In this document: one piece after another, positions 37,099-46,590 of the stretch | Layout: the number at the start of each line of letters is the position of its first letter | How positions within the stretch are numbered: the first letter of the stretch is position 1 | NCBI GenBank assembly: GCA_028868375.1 | Contig: JAGWUP010000003.1 | Location: 1 to 64,000, forward strand | From: Elusimicrobiota bacterium | Lineage (GTDB): Bacteria; Elusimicrobiota; Elusimicrobia; UBA1565; UBA9628 | Direction of reading: 5' to 3' | DNA length: 64,000 bases | Notes under the pieces: model-generated | The model's database searches: none | What the model was told of the DNA's origin: nothing | The model's input: only the letters and a program-made list of their open reading frames with translations | Made by a program: the position numbers and the translations under genes

Positions 37099-38118
37099 AT
37101 GCTCTCCAAGCTCATCGGCGTCTTCGACGACAGCCCGGCCGACGTCAGGGGAGCCATCCTTGGGCTCTACGCCCTGCTGGCCGCCGGCAATCTGCTTGTT
37201 TGGGCGCTGGCCCTGCGCGCCTTCCACGGCTTTCCGGCATTGATGGGAACGGCGGTCTTAGCCTACTGCCTGGGCCTGCGCCACGCCGTCGACGCCGACC
37301 ACATCGCGGCCATCGACAACGTCACGCGCAAGCTGATGCAGGCCGGCAAGCGCCCCGTCTCGACGGGCTTCTATTTTTCGCTGGGGCATTCCACCGTCGT
37401 CTTCCTGGCCTCACTGGCCATCGCCGCCGGCGCGGCCGGCCTGGAAAGCCGCTTTCCGCGCCTCCAGGCCGTCGGGGGAGTCGTCGGAACCTGCGTTTCC
37501 GCGGGCTTCATGCTGCTCATCGCTTTCCTTAATATCGCCATCTTGCGCGACCTTCACCGCGCCTTTAAAAACGTCCGGGAGGGCGGCGCCGAGGAATCGG
37601 GGGCGCTCGAGGAACTGCTTAAGCGGCGCGGGCTCTTGGGGCGCTTCTTTCGGGGCGCCTACGGCCTGATCGGCCGCGCTTGGCACATGTATCCCCTGGG
37701 CTTTCTCTTCGGCCTGGGCTTCGACACAGCCACCGAGATCGGCCTGCTCGGCATCACGGCGCTGGAGGCCGCCAAGGGGCTGCCTGCCTGGTCGATCCTT
37801 CTGTTCCCCGCCTTGTTTGCCGCCGGCATGTGCCTGGTCGACGCCAGCGACGGAGTGCTGGCCCTGGCCGCCTACGGCTGGGCCTTCGTCAAGCCCGCCC
37901 GCAAGCTCTACTACAACCTTACGGTCACCTTCGTCTCGGCGCTCTCCGCCCTCTTGGTCGGCGGGCTGGAGATCCTGGGATTGCTGACCGGCCGCCTCAA
38001 CGGCGATCTGGGCGCCATGGGTTGGCTCATCATCGCTGTACTCGCCTTGAGCTGGCTGGCCTCGACCGCCATCTACAAGCTCGAGGGGCATGACGAGCTG
38101 GACGCGGAAAAAAGCTAG
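37099..38118 (+). CDS. NiCoT family nickel/cobalt permease
   Basis: A 339-residue membrane protein with about eight helices. The NiCoT signature is intact: LRHAVDADHIAAIDNVTR in TM2, then YFSLGHSTVVF and LFGLGFDTATEIGLL. HoxN/NixA permeases take up Ni(II) or Co(II) with high affinity across the cytoplasmic membrane. The gene follows the exporter genes on the same strand; its stop overlaps the convergent msrA stop by 4 nt. Whether it feeds a nickel or cobalt enzyme is not visible in this window. Confidence 0.92.
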   Translation: MLSKLIGVFDDSPADVRGAILGLYALLAAGNLLVWALALRAFHGFPALMGTAVLAYCLGLRHAVDADHIAAIDNVTRKLMQAGKRPVSTGFYFSLGHSTVVFLASLAIAAGAAGLESRFPRLQAVGGVVGTCVSAGFMLLIAFLNIAILRDLHRAFKNVREGGAEESGALEELLKRRGLLGRFFRGAYGLIGRAWHMYPLGFLFGLGFDTATEIGLLGITALEAAKGLPAWSILLFPALFAAGMCLVDASDGVLALAAYGWAFVKPARKLYYNLTVTFVSALSALLVGGLEILGLLTGRLNGDLGAMGWLIIAVLALSWLASTAIYKLEGHDELDAEKS

Positions 38119-38714
38119 CGCCGGGCCTTGCCCCAGGTCCGCTTGAAGAACTCCTCGCGCCCGGAGTGATCGTGGTAGAAGTCGTAGCTTGCCCGGTGCT
38201 TCAAGTAGTACTTCTGATGGTACTTCTCCGCCGGATAGAACCTGGAGGCCGGCGCGATTTGCGTGACGATGGGGCGGCCGAAGAGCTTCTCGCGCTCCAG
38301 GCGCGCCTTGGAGGCCAGGGCCTCGCTCTTTTGGGCCGCGTCGTGGTAGAAGATGACGGTCCGATACTGCGAGCCTTCGTCGACGAACTGCCCGTTCGTC
38401 TGGGTCGGGTCCACGCTCGTCCAAAAGACGTCCAGGAGCTTGGAGTAGCTGACGACGGCGGGATTAAAGACGACTTCGATCGACTCGGCGTGCCCCGTTT
38501 TCCCAGTCGAGACCTGCTCGTAGGTCGGGTTCTTGGTGCGGCCGCCGGTGTAGCCGACGGTCGTGCGGAGGACCCCCTGGACATGGTCGAAGGCGGGCTG
38601 GATGCACCAGAAGCAGCCGCCGGCGAAGGTGGCGACCTCCGTCTTTGCCGCCAGGGCCGGCGACGAGAGCGGCAATAAGGCCAAGAGGGCGGCGGGCAGC
38701 AGCTTGCGTTTCAT
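38115..38714 (-). CDS. msrA: Exported peptide methionine sulfoxide reductase A
   Basis: About 199 residues with a signal peptide (MKRKLLPAALLALLPLSSPALA). The catalytic motif is GGCFWCIQPAFDHVQGV, and the later GYTGG, KTGHAESIEV, QTNGQFVDEGSQYR and KYHQKYYLKH motifs are complete. It reduces the S-epimer of methionine sulfoxide. The ATG at 38714 is preceded by GGAGG. Together with CcdA-like and MsrB-Trx genes immediately upstream it forms a periplasmic repair set. Confidence 0.93.
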   Translation of the reverse strand: MKRKLLPAALLALLPLSSPALAAKTEVATFAGGCFWCIQPAFDHVQGVLRTTVGYTGGRTKNPTYEQVSTGKTGHAESIEVVFNPAVVSYSKLLDVFWTSVDPTQTNGQFVDEGSQYRTVIFYHDAAQKSEALASKARLEREKLFGRPIVTQIAPASRFYPAEKYHQKYYLKHRASYDFYHDHSGREEFFKRTWGKARR

Positions 38715-38754
38715 GGTCGGCAGCCTCCAAGGAGTCACAGAGTTTCAGCGTCGA

Positions 38755-39477
38755 TTAAAAGCGCGTGGTGATGTCCTGAAGCCAAGCGGGCATGGCGGAC
38801 GTCAGCCCGGCCTCCAGGCGCTTATCCGCGCTGGTCAGGATGAGGAGGCCGACCAAGACCAGCAGCCCCCCCAAAATAGGTTTGGCCCGAGCGGCCAGGC
38901 CGGCCACCGCCTCGCGGTTTCGCAGCAGAAGCCGGCGCGCGCCGTAGGCGACGGCGACCAGCGGGGCCGCCGTTCCCAGCCCGAAGAGGAGCATGAGGGC
39001 CGCGGCCTGCGGGGCGCTGCCGCGCTGGGCGGCCAGCCCCAGCGCCAGACCCAGGGTCGGGCCGCCGCAGGGGCTCCAGATCGCTCCCAAGAGAGCCCCC
39101 AGGACGAACTGCCCCTTGAGCCCCTGGGCCGAGAATCTCCGAGCGGCCCGGTCGGCCCAGCCGGCCACCGGGGTGCCGGCCGCGGCGAAGAGCGCCGCCA
39201 ACTGCGGAACGCAGAGGGCCGAGCCGAAGACCAAGAGGGCGATCGCTCCGCCCGTATGGAGCATGCCCGAGGTCAACCCCAGGGAGCTTCCGGCCAGGCC
39301 CAGGAGAAGGCCCAGGGCAGTGAAGGAGACGACCATGCCCGAGGCCAAGACCAGGGGGCCGCGCCGGTCCTCGGCGGCGGAGCCGCCCACCACCAGCGGC
39401 AGCACCGGCAGCACGCAGGGAGACAGCGTCGTCAAGGCTCCGGCGAGGGCGCTGGCCGCGTAGGGCCAGAGGGTCAT
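38755..39477 (-). CDS. CcdA-like thiol-disulfide transporter
   Basis: About 240 residues with six hydrophobic helices. Each half has the key cysteine-proline motif of CcdA/DsbD-beta proteins: [15 protein letters not shown] in TM1 and [15 protein letters not shown] in TM4, so electrons can be passed from cytoplasmic thioredoxin outward. The start ATG at 39477 overlaps the MsrB-Trx stop by 4 nt. Its neighbours make it the membrane step that recharges the periplasmic thioredoxin domain of MsrB-Trx, as inferred from analogous PilB systems. Confidence 0.87.
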   Translation of the reverse strand: MTLWPYAASALAGALTTLSPCVLPVLPLVVGGSAAEDRRGPLVLASGMVVSFTALGLLLGLAGSSLGLTSGMLHTGGAIALLVFGSALCVPQLAALFAAAGTPVAGWADRAARRFSAQGLKGQFVLGALLGAIWSPCGGPTLGLALGLAAQRGSAPQAAALMLLFGLGTAAPLVAVAYGARRLLLRNREAVAGLAARAKPILGGLLVLVGLLILTSADKRLEAGLTSAMPAWLQDITTRF

Positions 39478-40334
39478 AGGCCCTTGGCGATCAGGGCCGC
39501 GATCACGCGCTCGTCCGTGATCCCGCCCGCGCGCGCCTTCTCCTGCGAGCCCTTGAACACGATCAGGGTCGATTGGGAGTAGACCTTCAGCCGCCTCTGC
39601 AGGGCCTCGGAATGATCGTAGTCGACCTTGTAGCCGACGACGTTCTTGAGATCGGGTTGGCGCAGGGCCGCATCCAGGGCGGGCTTCTGCCTTTGGCAGA
39701 CTGGGCACCAGGAGGCGCTGAAATCCAGGACGACGGTCCTGCCGGCGGCCTGCTCCCGGCGGAACTGCGCCTCGTCATAGGGCCTCCAGCCACCCGCCTC
39801 GGCCTTATGGACGCTGGCCTTGCGGGCGGCGGCCTTCCTGAAGAGGACCAGATAGCGGCCGTAGCCCTCGGCCTTCAGGCGAGCGACCGGGATGAAGCGC
39901 AGGGAGGCCGAGTTGATGCAGAAGCGCAGGTGGGTCGGCGCCGGCCCGTCGTTGAAGAGATGGCCCAGGTGGGAGTCGCCGTGCTTGGAGCGGACCTCCA
40001 CGCGCGTCATCCCATGGCTATGGTCCGTCTTCTCGACGACGTCGCCCGGCGCCAGCGGCTTCGTGAAGCTGGGCCAGCCGGAGCCGGAGTTGAACTTGTC
40101 CAGCGAGGAGAACAGCGGCTCGCCGCTGACGACGTCGACGTAGATGCCGGCGTCGTGGTTGTTCCAATAGGCGTTGTGGAAGGCCGGCTCGGTGGCGTTC
40201 TCGCAGGTCACCGCGTACTGCTCGCTGGTCAGGCGCTTGCGCAGCTGGGCGTCGGAAGGCCTTTTATAGCCGCGCGCGAAGGCGGCTTGGCAGAGGCAGG
40301 TCAACAACAGGGTCGTCAGCGTCGTCGGTTTCAT
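39474..40334 (-). CDS. Exported MsrB-thioredoxin fusion
   Basis: About 286 residues. A signal peptide ([22 protein letters not shown]) is followed by an MsrB domain (about 25-150) with [29 protein letters not shown] and the catalytic Cys in [12 protein letters not shown]; the zinc CxxC pairs usual in many MsrB are absent. A thioredoxin-like domain follows with [16 protein letters not shown]. It reduces methionine R-sulfoxide in the envelope, with the fused Trx supplying electrons. The CcdA-like and MsrA genes follow directly on the same strand. Confidence 0.92.
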   Translation of the reverse strand: MKPTTLTTLLLTCLCQAAFARGYKRPSDAQLRKRLTSEQYAVTCENATEPAFHNAYWNNHDAGIYVDVVSGEPLFSSLDKFNSGSGWPSFTKPLAPGDVVEKTDHSHGMTRVEVRSKHGDSHLGHLFNDGPAPTHLRFCINSASLRFIPVARLKAEGYGRYLVLFRKAAARKASVHKAEAGGWRPYDEAQFRREQAAGRTVVLDFSASWCPVCQRQKPALDAALRQPDLKNVVGYKVDYDHSEALQRRLKVYSQSTLIVFKGSQEKARAGGITDERVIAALIAKGL

Positions 40335-40369
40335 GGCAGCTCCTTTATAATAGATTTTATCTCCTGCTT

Positions 40370-41977
40370 CTAGCGTCTGGTTAAATCGCTGATCGTGCGC
40401 CAACCGTGTGCCAGGGCGTCGGCCTCGCGCACGCCGAGGGCATAGGTGTTGTTGAAGCCGAAGGGCTTGAGCCAGCGGCAGTTAAAGCGCAGCGGGTACT
40501 CCCGCGAGACGATCTCGTAGGCGGCCGCGGCGTCGACGCCTCCCTGAAGCCCGAGGATGGCCGTCAGGGCCGTTCCCGTGTACTCGGCGTAGACGTCGAT
40601 ATCCCCGTCCTTGAGCGCGTTGTGGACGATCATGGTCCCGCCGAGATTGAATCTGCGCTGGACGCGCACGCCGAGGCGGGTCTCGACCAACTGCGCCATC
40701 AGCTCCCCCAGGATCACGCTTTCGGTGAAGGCCTTGCTTGCGATGACCACCGCGGGCCCCGAGCGCGGCAAACGCGAGCCCAGAAGCCCCTGCCGCAGGA
40801 GAAACTGCCGCGCCACCTGCCGCGGCGCGCGCTTGTCCTCGTCCACCTCGTAGTTGAGGCGGCGCATCGTCTTCTCGTCGATGCGGCCGGCCAGAAGCTC
40901 CAGGGCGGAGGCCAGGCCGGGGACTCGCTTGAGGACGGCCGTCCTTACGACGGGCGCGGCCTCGTAGGGCGGAAAGAAATGCCGGTCGTCTTCCAGCAGC
41001 CTCACGTGATAGGCGCGCAGGCGGCCGTCCGTGCTGTAGGCGCTGATGACGTCGACGGCGCCGCGCTCCAGGGCCCCGTACATCAGCGGCTCCGCCATGT
41101 CGCGGACCTCGGAGAAGCGAAGCCCGTAGGCGCGCTCAAGGCCCGGCAAGCCGTCCGGGCGCTCGATGAACTCGCCGGTGAAGGCGGCGCGCTCATGGAC
41201 GCTGGTCAAGGCCGCGCGCGCGCCGGCTGCCGGCAAGAGCGCCAGGGCCGCGGCGGCCGCCAAGGCGGGCGCCGAGACCAGGGCGAAGCCTCGGCGCGCG
41301 GATTTTCCGGCCTCCCGCGCCATGGGCCCTCGCTCCAGGGCGGCCTGCGCCCAGCGCAGGGCTTGATCGAAGACCAGCGCCAGCCAGGCCGCGGGGATGG
41401 CGCCCAGCAGGATCAGGCGCTCCTGGCTGAGATAGAGCCCGCGGTTGATGAACTCGCCAAGCCCCCCCGCCCCGATGAAGGCGGCCAGGGTCGTGACGCC
41501 GACGCCGATGACCGTGGCGGTGCGGATGCCGGCCAGTATCACGGGCAGGGCCATGGGCAGCTCGACTAAGCGCAGGCGCTGCCGCTGGGTCATGCCCAGG
41601 CCGTCCGCCGCCTCCAGCGCCGCCTGCGGGACGCCGCCCAGGCCCGCGACCGTGTTGCGGATGATCGGCAGCAGGGCGTAAAGGGTCAGGGCGACCAAGG
41701 CCGGCGGAGCGCCGATCGAGCGCACGCGCCCGAAATACGGCAGGGCCGGCAGCGCCGCGATGAGCACCATCAAGAGCGCTAGCATGGCCAGGCTGGGCAC
41801 GGTCTGCAGTATCCCAGCCGCTCCGAGCACCAGCCCCTCCAGCTTGGGCTTGCGCTTGGCCAAAATCCCCAGCGGGACCCCGGCCGCGACGCCCACCGCC
41901 ACGCTGCCGGCGGTCAGCCACACGTGCTCGAGCAAGCGCAGCCACAATTCGGCGCGGTGGGCCAGCAAAAACTCCAT
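40370..41977 (-). CDS. Osmoprotectant ABC permease fused to substrate-binding domain
   Basis: A 535-residue fusion. Residues of about 1-215 are a ProW/OpuCB-type permease ([45 protein letters not shown] with the EAA loop), a linker/TM is at about 235-255, and about 265-535 is an OpuAC/ProX-type binding domain with [18 protein letters not shown] and [12 protein letters not shown]. Such fusions take up glycine betaine, choline or related compounds. The start overlaps the ATPase gene stop, completing a two-gene transporter operon. Confidence 0.88.
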   Translation of the reverse strand: MEFLLAHRAELWLRLLEHVWLTAGSVAVGVAAGVPLGILAKRKPKLEGLVLGAAGILQTVPSLAMLALLMVLIAALPALPYFGRVRSIGAPPALVALTLYALLPIIRNTVAGLGGVPQAALEAADGLGMTQRQRLRLVELPMALPVILAGIRTATVIGVGVTTLAAFIGAGGLGEFINRGLYLSQERLILLGAIPAAWLALVFDQALRWAQAALERGPMAREAGKSARRGFALVSAPALAAAAALALLPAAGARAALTSVHERAAFTGEFIERPDGLPGLERAYGLRFSEVRDMAEPLMYGALERGAVDVISAYSTDGRLRAYHVRLLEDDRHFFPPYEAAPVVRTAVLKRVPGLASALELLAGRIDEKTMRRLNYEVDEDKRAPRQVARQFLLRQGLLGSRLPRSGPAVVIASKAFTESVILGELMAQLVETRLGVRVQRRFNLGGTMIVHNALKDGDIDVYAEYTGTALTAILGLQGGVDAAAAYEIVSREYPLRFNCRWLKPFGFNNTYALGVREADALAHGWRTISDLTRR

Positions 41978-42720
41978 CAGGCCCCGAGCAGCTCCGCCGG
42001 CTTTCTAAAGAGCCTCTCTACGAACGGCGTGGCCGGCCTCTTGAGCAGCGCCTCGCCGCTGCCCAACTGCTCGATTCTGCCCTCGTGCATGACCGCGATG
42101 CGGTCGCCCAGGTTGAGCGCCTCGAAGATGTCGTGGGTGACGAAGACGATCGTTTTCTTAAGGCGGCGGCGCAAGCCCTTGAGGGCCGAGCGCAAGCTCT
42201 CTCGCGTGACCTCGTCGAGCGCCCCGAAGGGCTCGTCCATCAAGAGGTACTTCGGCTCCGTGGCCAGGGCCCGCGCCACGCCGACGCGCTGGGCCTGCCC
42301 TCCGGAAAGCTCGCTGGGATAGCGGCGGGCGTAGGCCGGCGCGGGCAATTCCACCAGCTCGAGCAGCTCGCGGGCGCGAAGGCGGCGCTCCTCTTCGCTT
42401 ACGCCCAACAGGCGCAGGCCGATGGTTACGTTCTCCTCCACCGTCATGTGCGCGAAAAGCCCCACGCGCTGAAAGACGTAGCCGATGGAGCGGCGCAGGG
42501 CCACCACGTCCTGCTGGAGCACGTCCCTGCCGTCCACCTGGATCGTGCCGGAGCTGCGCTCGACCAAGCGGTTGATCATCTTAAGGAGCGTCGTCTTGCC
42601 GCTGCCGGAGGAGCCAAGCAGAACCAGGGTCTCGCCTTCCGCCACCTCCAGCGAGACCTCGCGCACGGCGAAGCTGCGTCCGCCGTCGTAGGACTTCGAC
42701 AGCTCGCGCAGGACGATCAT
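41977..42720 (-). CDS. Osmoprotectant ABC transporter ATP-binding protein
   Basis: A 247-residue ABC ATPase. Walker A is GSSGSGKTTLLKM, the Q-loop lies in GYVFQRVGLFAHMT, the signature is LSGGQAQRVGVARAL, and Walker B YLLMDEPFGALDEVT. The shortened C-terminus has no CBS pair, unlike OpuCA/ProV, so the osmosensing module is missing. The next gene in the operon is the permease/binding fusion (40370-41977). It powers osmoprotectant uptake. Confidence 0.9.
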   Translation of the reverse strand: MIVLRELSKSYDGGRSFAVREVSLEVAEGETLVLLGSSGSGKTTLLKMINRLVERSSGTIQVDGRDVLQQDVVALRRSIGYVFQRVGLFAHMTVEENVTIGLRLLGVSEEERRLRARELLELVELPAPAYARRYPSELSGGQAQRVGVARALATEPKYLLMDEPFGALDEVTRESLRSALKGLRRRLKKTIVFVTHDIFEALNLGDRIAVMHEGRIEQLGSGEALLKRPATPFVERLFRKPAELLGA

Positions 42721-42918
42721 GCGAGCATTCGGTCGGCCGGTATTTTCGTTGCGATAACGCGCCTCTCACCCGCAGCGGCCTTGTAACATACATAAAATTA
42801 TCATGATTTCCGAGGAGAATATTCCCCGCCACGACGCCTTGCGCGCCGGCCCGCAGCGAGGTAAACTTCATTGCCTCACGGCGATCATGCGTTGCGTCTT
42901 ATAGCGACCGGAGGGCGA

Positions 42919-43326
42919 ATGCCGAAGAAAATACTCGTCTGCGACGACGATCCGCAGTTGAGGGAGACCCTACGGCTGCTGTTGAGCCCTTCCTACGACG
43001 TTCTAGAGGCGCGCGACGGCGCCGAGGCTCTGCGCTTGATCGAGGATGAGCGTCCCGATTTGCTTCTCCTCGACGTCTCGATGCCGGTCATGAGCGGTTT
43101 GGAGACGCTCAAGGCCTGTCAGGATTGGCATCCGGCCCTGGCGACCATCATGCTCTCGGCCCGGCGCCAGATCGGCGTCGCGCGCCGCGCGCTGGCGCTG
43201 GGCGCGCGCGCATATGTGACCAAGCCCTTCGACCCGGAGTCGGTCCGAGCCGAGATTGACAGGGTGCTGGTGCCCTTTCGCGCAAAGCCCCCAGGAGACC
43301 AGCCGCCATGGCGGCTGGTCAAATGA
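42919..43326 (+). CDS. Single-domain response regulator
   Basis: About 135 residues, one receiver domain: acidic CDDDP (about 9-13), phospho-acceptor Asp in LLLLDVSMPVMSG (about 53), the switch Ser in IMLSARR and the conserved Lys in YVTKPFDP. There is no output domain. The ATG at 42919 has GGAGGG 5 nt upstream. Its stop lies within the histidine kinase start region (ATGGCGGCTGGTCAAATGA), so the two form a two-component pair, although the kinase appears disrupted. Confidence 0.92.
   Translation: MPKKILVCDDDPQLRETLRLLLSPSYDVLEARDGAEALRLIEDERPDLLLLDVSMPVMSGLETLKACQDWHPALATIMLSARRQIGVARRALALGARAYVTKPFDPESVRAEIDRVLVPFRAKPPGDQPPWRLVK
43297..43320. other. 24-nt perfect palindrome over the kinase start
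   Basis: GACCAGCCGCCATGGCGGCTGGTC reads the same on both strands and has the candidate kinase ATG (43308) at its centre, so the folded RNA would hide that start. Confidence 0.6.
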
Positions 43327-44876
43327 AGCCGGACGGGACGCTCGCGTTGCGTCGAGCGGCGAAGCTGGCGGGGCTTTTCGCGATCGCCGTTGGGATTGCG
43401 GCTCTGCTAGGCTGGTGGTTGCGCCTTTGGACCGCCGTCACGATCGTGCCGGGCTGGCCCCCGATGGTCGCCAACGCGGCGCTCATGTCGATTCTAAGCG
43501 GCGCGGCTCTGGCCCTCCTCGCCGATCCCGCCTTAAGACCGGGCTCCAAGCGCGCGGCCTGCGCCTTTTCTTCCGCTTGCGCGCTGGCGGCAGCGCTTAC
43601 CTTGGTGGAGTATGCGCTCGGCATCGATCTGCGCATCGACCAACTGCTCGCGCGCGCCGTCGCCACCGCGGCGATGCGCATACCCGGACGCCCCATGCCG
43701 CACACCGCGCTGGCTTTTCTGCTGCTGGGGTTGGCGCTCTGCCTGCTGGACGCGGGGGAAAGGTGACGGCGCTCCGCTTCGATGCTGGCGCTAGGCAGCG
43801 GCCTCATCGGCTTCGCCTCAGTTCTCGGGCATCTCTTCGCAAACCAGGCGCGCTACGGCGCGCCCTCGCTTTTTCCGCACAGCGAGATTGCGCCTGCGAC
43901 CTCCGTGGCGTTGGTGATCCTGAGCGCCGGGACGCTGGTCGCCCGCCCGGAGCGCGGGATGATCTCGGCGCTGACCGGCGACAGGCCGGGCGCGATCGCG
44001 GCCAAGACCATATTGGCGGGCTTGACCGCCCTAGCGCCGGTCATCGTGCTTCTCGCTCTCGGAGCGCGACTTGGCTGGTATCCCTCCTCGACTGCCGCCG
44101 CCCTCATCGTCTTTATCGGCGCCGCCCAAGCCGTCTCCGTGGTCTTCGCCTTGGCCAAGCGCCTCAACGAGATAGAAGAAGCCCGCCGGCGGGCCCAACG
44201 CCTGCGCGAGGAAGTCATCGGCATGACGAGCCACGAGCTCCAGAATCCGCTGACGACGGTCCTGCTCACGGTGCGCGGGCTGCTCGGCGGCGCGGCGGGA
44301 GATCTCAACGAGAGGGCCACGACCATGCTGCGCCTCTCCGAGAGGGCGGTCGAGCGGATGGTCCGCCTCATCGAGGATTTCCTCAACCTGGAGAAGCTTG
44401 AGTCCGGCCAGGCGCAGTTGCGCATCGAGGCGATCGAGCTTGAGCCCTTGCTCGCCGATCTCGTGGCCGGCATGTCCCTGGGCGATTCGGCCGGCCGGAT
44501 CGTCTTGCGCGCGGCGCGGGGAATTCATGTCGAAGCCGACCGGGAGCGCCTTGCCTGCGTGGTCGCCAATTTCATTTCCAACGCCCTCAAGTACTCTCCG
44601 CCGGATCGGCCGGTCGAACTCGTGCTCTCGCAGGCGGAACGGACGGTCCGGGTTTGCGTCAGAGATCACGGCCCCGGCATTCCGGCGGAATTCCAGCCGC
44701 ACGTTTTTCAGCGCTTCGCGCGCGCGGCGGACGCCGGTACCCGCGGCACGGGACTGGGACTAAGCATCTGCAAGGCCATCGTCGACCAGATGGGCGGACG
44801 GATCGGGTTTGAGAGCACAGCCGGCGAGGGGACGGTCTTCTTCTTCGAGTTGGCGGCTTGCGAGCCGCAGTCCTGA
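43308..44876 (+). pseudogene. Membrane sensor histidine kinase split by an in-frame TGA
   Basis: One continuous reading frame interrupted only by a TGA at 43764-43766. Before it are about 150 residues of TM helices (MASE-like sensor, ending LALCLLDAGER); after it come further TM helices and a normal kinase core. The core has H-box SHELQNPLT, N-box NFISNALKYSPP, RDHGPGIP and TGLGLSICKAIVDQMGG. Codon phase is unchanged across the TGA, and CGA to TGA would explain the stop. An internal start at 43782 (MLALGSG) could give a shortened kinase. ATG 43308 has AGGAG upstream; ATG 43323 overlaps the response regulator stop. Confidence 0.75.
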
Positions 44877-44900
44877 CCGCGTCGTTTTTTTGGACGTCCG

Positions 44901-46286
44901 CTAGGCCTGCTTGAGGGCGGCCGTGATCGCGGTGAGGACCTTCTTCGCGTCGCCGAAGACCATCATGGTCTGCGGCAGATAGAAGAGCTCGTTGTCGACG
45001 CCAGCGAAGCCGGGGTTCATCGAGCGCTTGATGAAGACCGCCGAGCGCGCCTTGTCGACGTCGAGGATCGGCATCCCGTAGAGCGGGGAGTCGGCCTTGG
45101 TGCGCGCGGCGGGATTGACGACGTCGTTGGCGCCCACGACGATGGCCATGTCGGCCTCGGGAAAGATGGGATTGGCCTCGTTCATCTCCAGCAGGCGATC
45201 GTAGGGAACCTGGGCCTCGGCCAAGAGCACGTTCATGTGCCCCGGCATGCGTCCGGCGACGGGATGGATGGCGTAGACGACCTTGCGGTCCTCGCCCCGC
45301 GCGCGGATGGCGTCCGCCAGCTCCTTGACGGCGTGCTGGGCCTGGGCGACGGCCATGCCGTAGCCGGGGACGATGACGACGGTGCGCGCCTCCTCCAGGA
45401 TGGCGGCCGCGTCCTCGGGCAGATAGGCCTTGACCGAGCGCGTCTGCTTGGGCTGGCCGTTGCTTGCGGCGGCCGGGGCGGCGCCCACGCCGCCGAAGAG
45501 GACGTTGAGAAAGGAGCGGTTCATGGCCTTGGACATGACCAGGGCCAGGATGAGGCCGGAGGAGCCGTCGAGGGTGCCGGCGACGACGAGAATCTTGCTG
45601 TTGAGCACGAAGCCCAGCCCCGCGGCGGAAAGGCCGGCGTAGGAGTTGAGGATGGCGATGACGGTGGGCATGTCGGCGCCGCCGATGGCCATGACCAGCA
45701 GGAAGCCGAAGAGCAGCGCGCAGGCCGCCATCGCCGGCACCAGGAGCTCCCGGCCGGGGTGCAGGACCAGCGCCACCGCCAGGGCGGCGGCCGCGGCCAG
45801 CGTGGCGAGATTAACCACGTTGCGGCCCTTGTAGACGAAGGGCCGCCCGGGGATGAGCTCCTGCAGCTTGGCGAAGGCCACGCAGGAGCCGGTGAACGTC
45901 AAGAATCCCAGGATCATCTCCGAGGCCAGGATGGACATCGTGAAGGCATCGATGTTCGGGGCGCGCTGATGATACTCCGCCACCCCGATCAAGGCGACCG
46001 CCAGCGAGCCGAAAGCGTGCGACATGGCCGTTCGTTGCGGCACGGCCGTCATGGGCAGCTTCATGGCGATCGGAATGCCGATGACGGCGCCCACGACGGC
46101 GGCCGCGGCCAGCAGGCCGATGTGGAGGACGTGGTAGGCCATGAAGGTCGCCGCGACGGCGATCATCATGCCGGCGATGGCGGCCCAATTGCCGCGGCGG
46201 GAGGTCTTGACCTCGCTCATCCATTTCAAGGACAGGATGAAGAGGGTGGCGGAGAGGGCGTAAAGATATTGCGCCGCGAGGTTCAT
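44901..46286 (-). CDS. pntB: NAD(P) transhydrogenase subunit beta
   Basis: A 461-residue subunit with about nine TM helices and a C-terminal NADP-binding domain (dIII). The dIII motifs VVIVPGYGMAVAQAQHAV (about 305-322), AIHPVAGRMPGHMNVLLAEA and MAIVVGANDVVNPAA are typical. With the alpha subunits it couples proton entry to hydride transfer from NADH to NADP. It is the last of three pnt genes, with a 1-nt gap after pntA2. Confidence 0.95.
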   Translation of the reverse strand: MNLAAQYLYALSATLFILSLKWMSEVKTSRRGNWAAIAGMMIAVAATFMAYHVLHIGLLAAAAVVGAVIGIPIAMKLPMTAVPQRTAMSHAFGSLAVALIGVAEYHQRAPNIDAFTMSILASEMILGFLTFTGSCVAFAKLQELIPGRPFVYKGRNVVNLATLAAAAALAVALVLHPGRELLVPAMAACALLFGFLLVMAIGGADMPTVIAILNSYAGLSAAGLGFVLNSKILVVAGTLDGSSGLILALVMSKAMNRSFLNVLFGGVGAAPAAASNGQPKQTRSVKAYLPEDAAAILEEARTVVIVPGYGMAVAQAQHAVKELADAIRARGEDRKVVYAIHPVAGRMPGHMNVLLAEAQVPYDRLLEMNEANPIFPEADMAIVVGANDVVNPAARTKADSPLYGMPILDVDKARSAVFIKRSMNPGFAGVDNELFYLPQTMMVFGDAKKVLTAITAALKQA

Positions 46287-46287
46287 G

Positions 46288-46590
46288 CTAGCGCCCCCCT
46301 CGCTTGAACATCCGCAGGATGCGGTCGGTGATCATGAAGCCGCTGACGATGTTGGTGAAGGCCAGGGCGACGGCGACGATAGCCAGGGCGACGTCCAGGC
46401 GCCCCTGCCGCGGCTCGGCGACGACGATCAAGGCGGCGACGATGGCCACCGAGGAGATGGCGTTGGTCAAGGCCATCAGGGGCGTGTGCAGGAGGCGCGA
46501 GACGTGGCGGATCAACTCCACGCCCAGGAAGGTGGCGAGGATGAAGATCAGGAGATTGACGGCGATGTCGCCCGAGGTGTATCCGATCAC
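46288..46590 (-). CDS. pntA2: NAD(P) transhydrogenase subunit alpha part 2 (membrane)
   Basis: A 100-residue membrane subunit with three helices (dII of alpha): FILATFLGVELIRHVSRLLHTPLMALTNAISSV is the recognisable core. This is the split-alpha form found in Rhodospirillum-type enzymes. GTG start at 46590 overlaps the pntA1 stop (GTGA) and pntB follows immediately. Confidence 0.92.
   Translation of the reverse strand: MIGYTSGDIAVNLLIFILATFLGVELIRHVSRLLHTPLMALTNAISSVAIVAALIVVAEPRQGRLDVALAIVAVALAFTNIVSGFMITDRILRMFKRGGR

Noticed and set aside
43764-43766. Selenocysteine at the in-frame TGA in the kinase
   Set aside because: No SECIS-like hairpin is evident directly downstream and the position is a variable cytoplasmic loop; a nonsense change is simpler.
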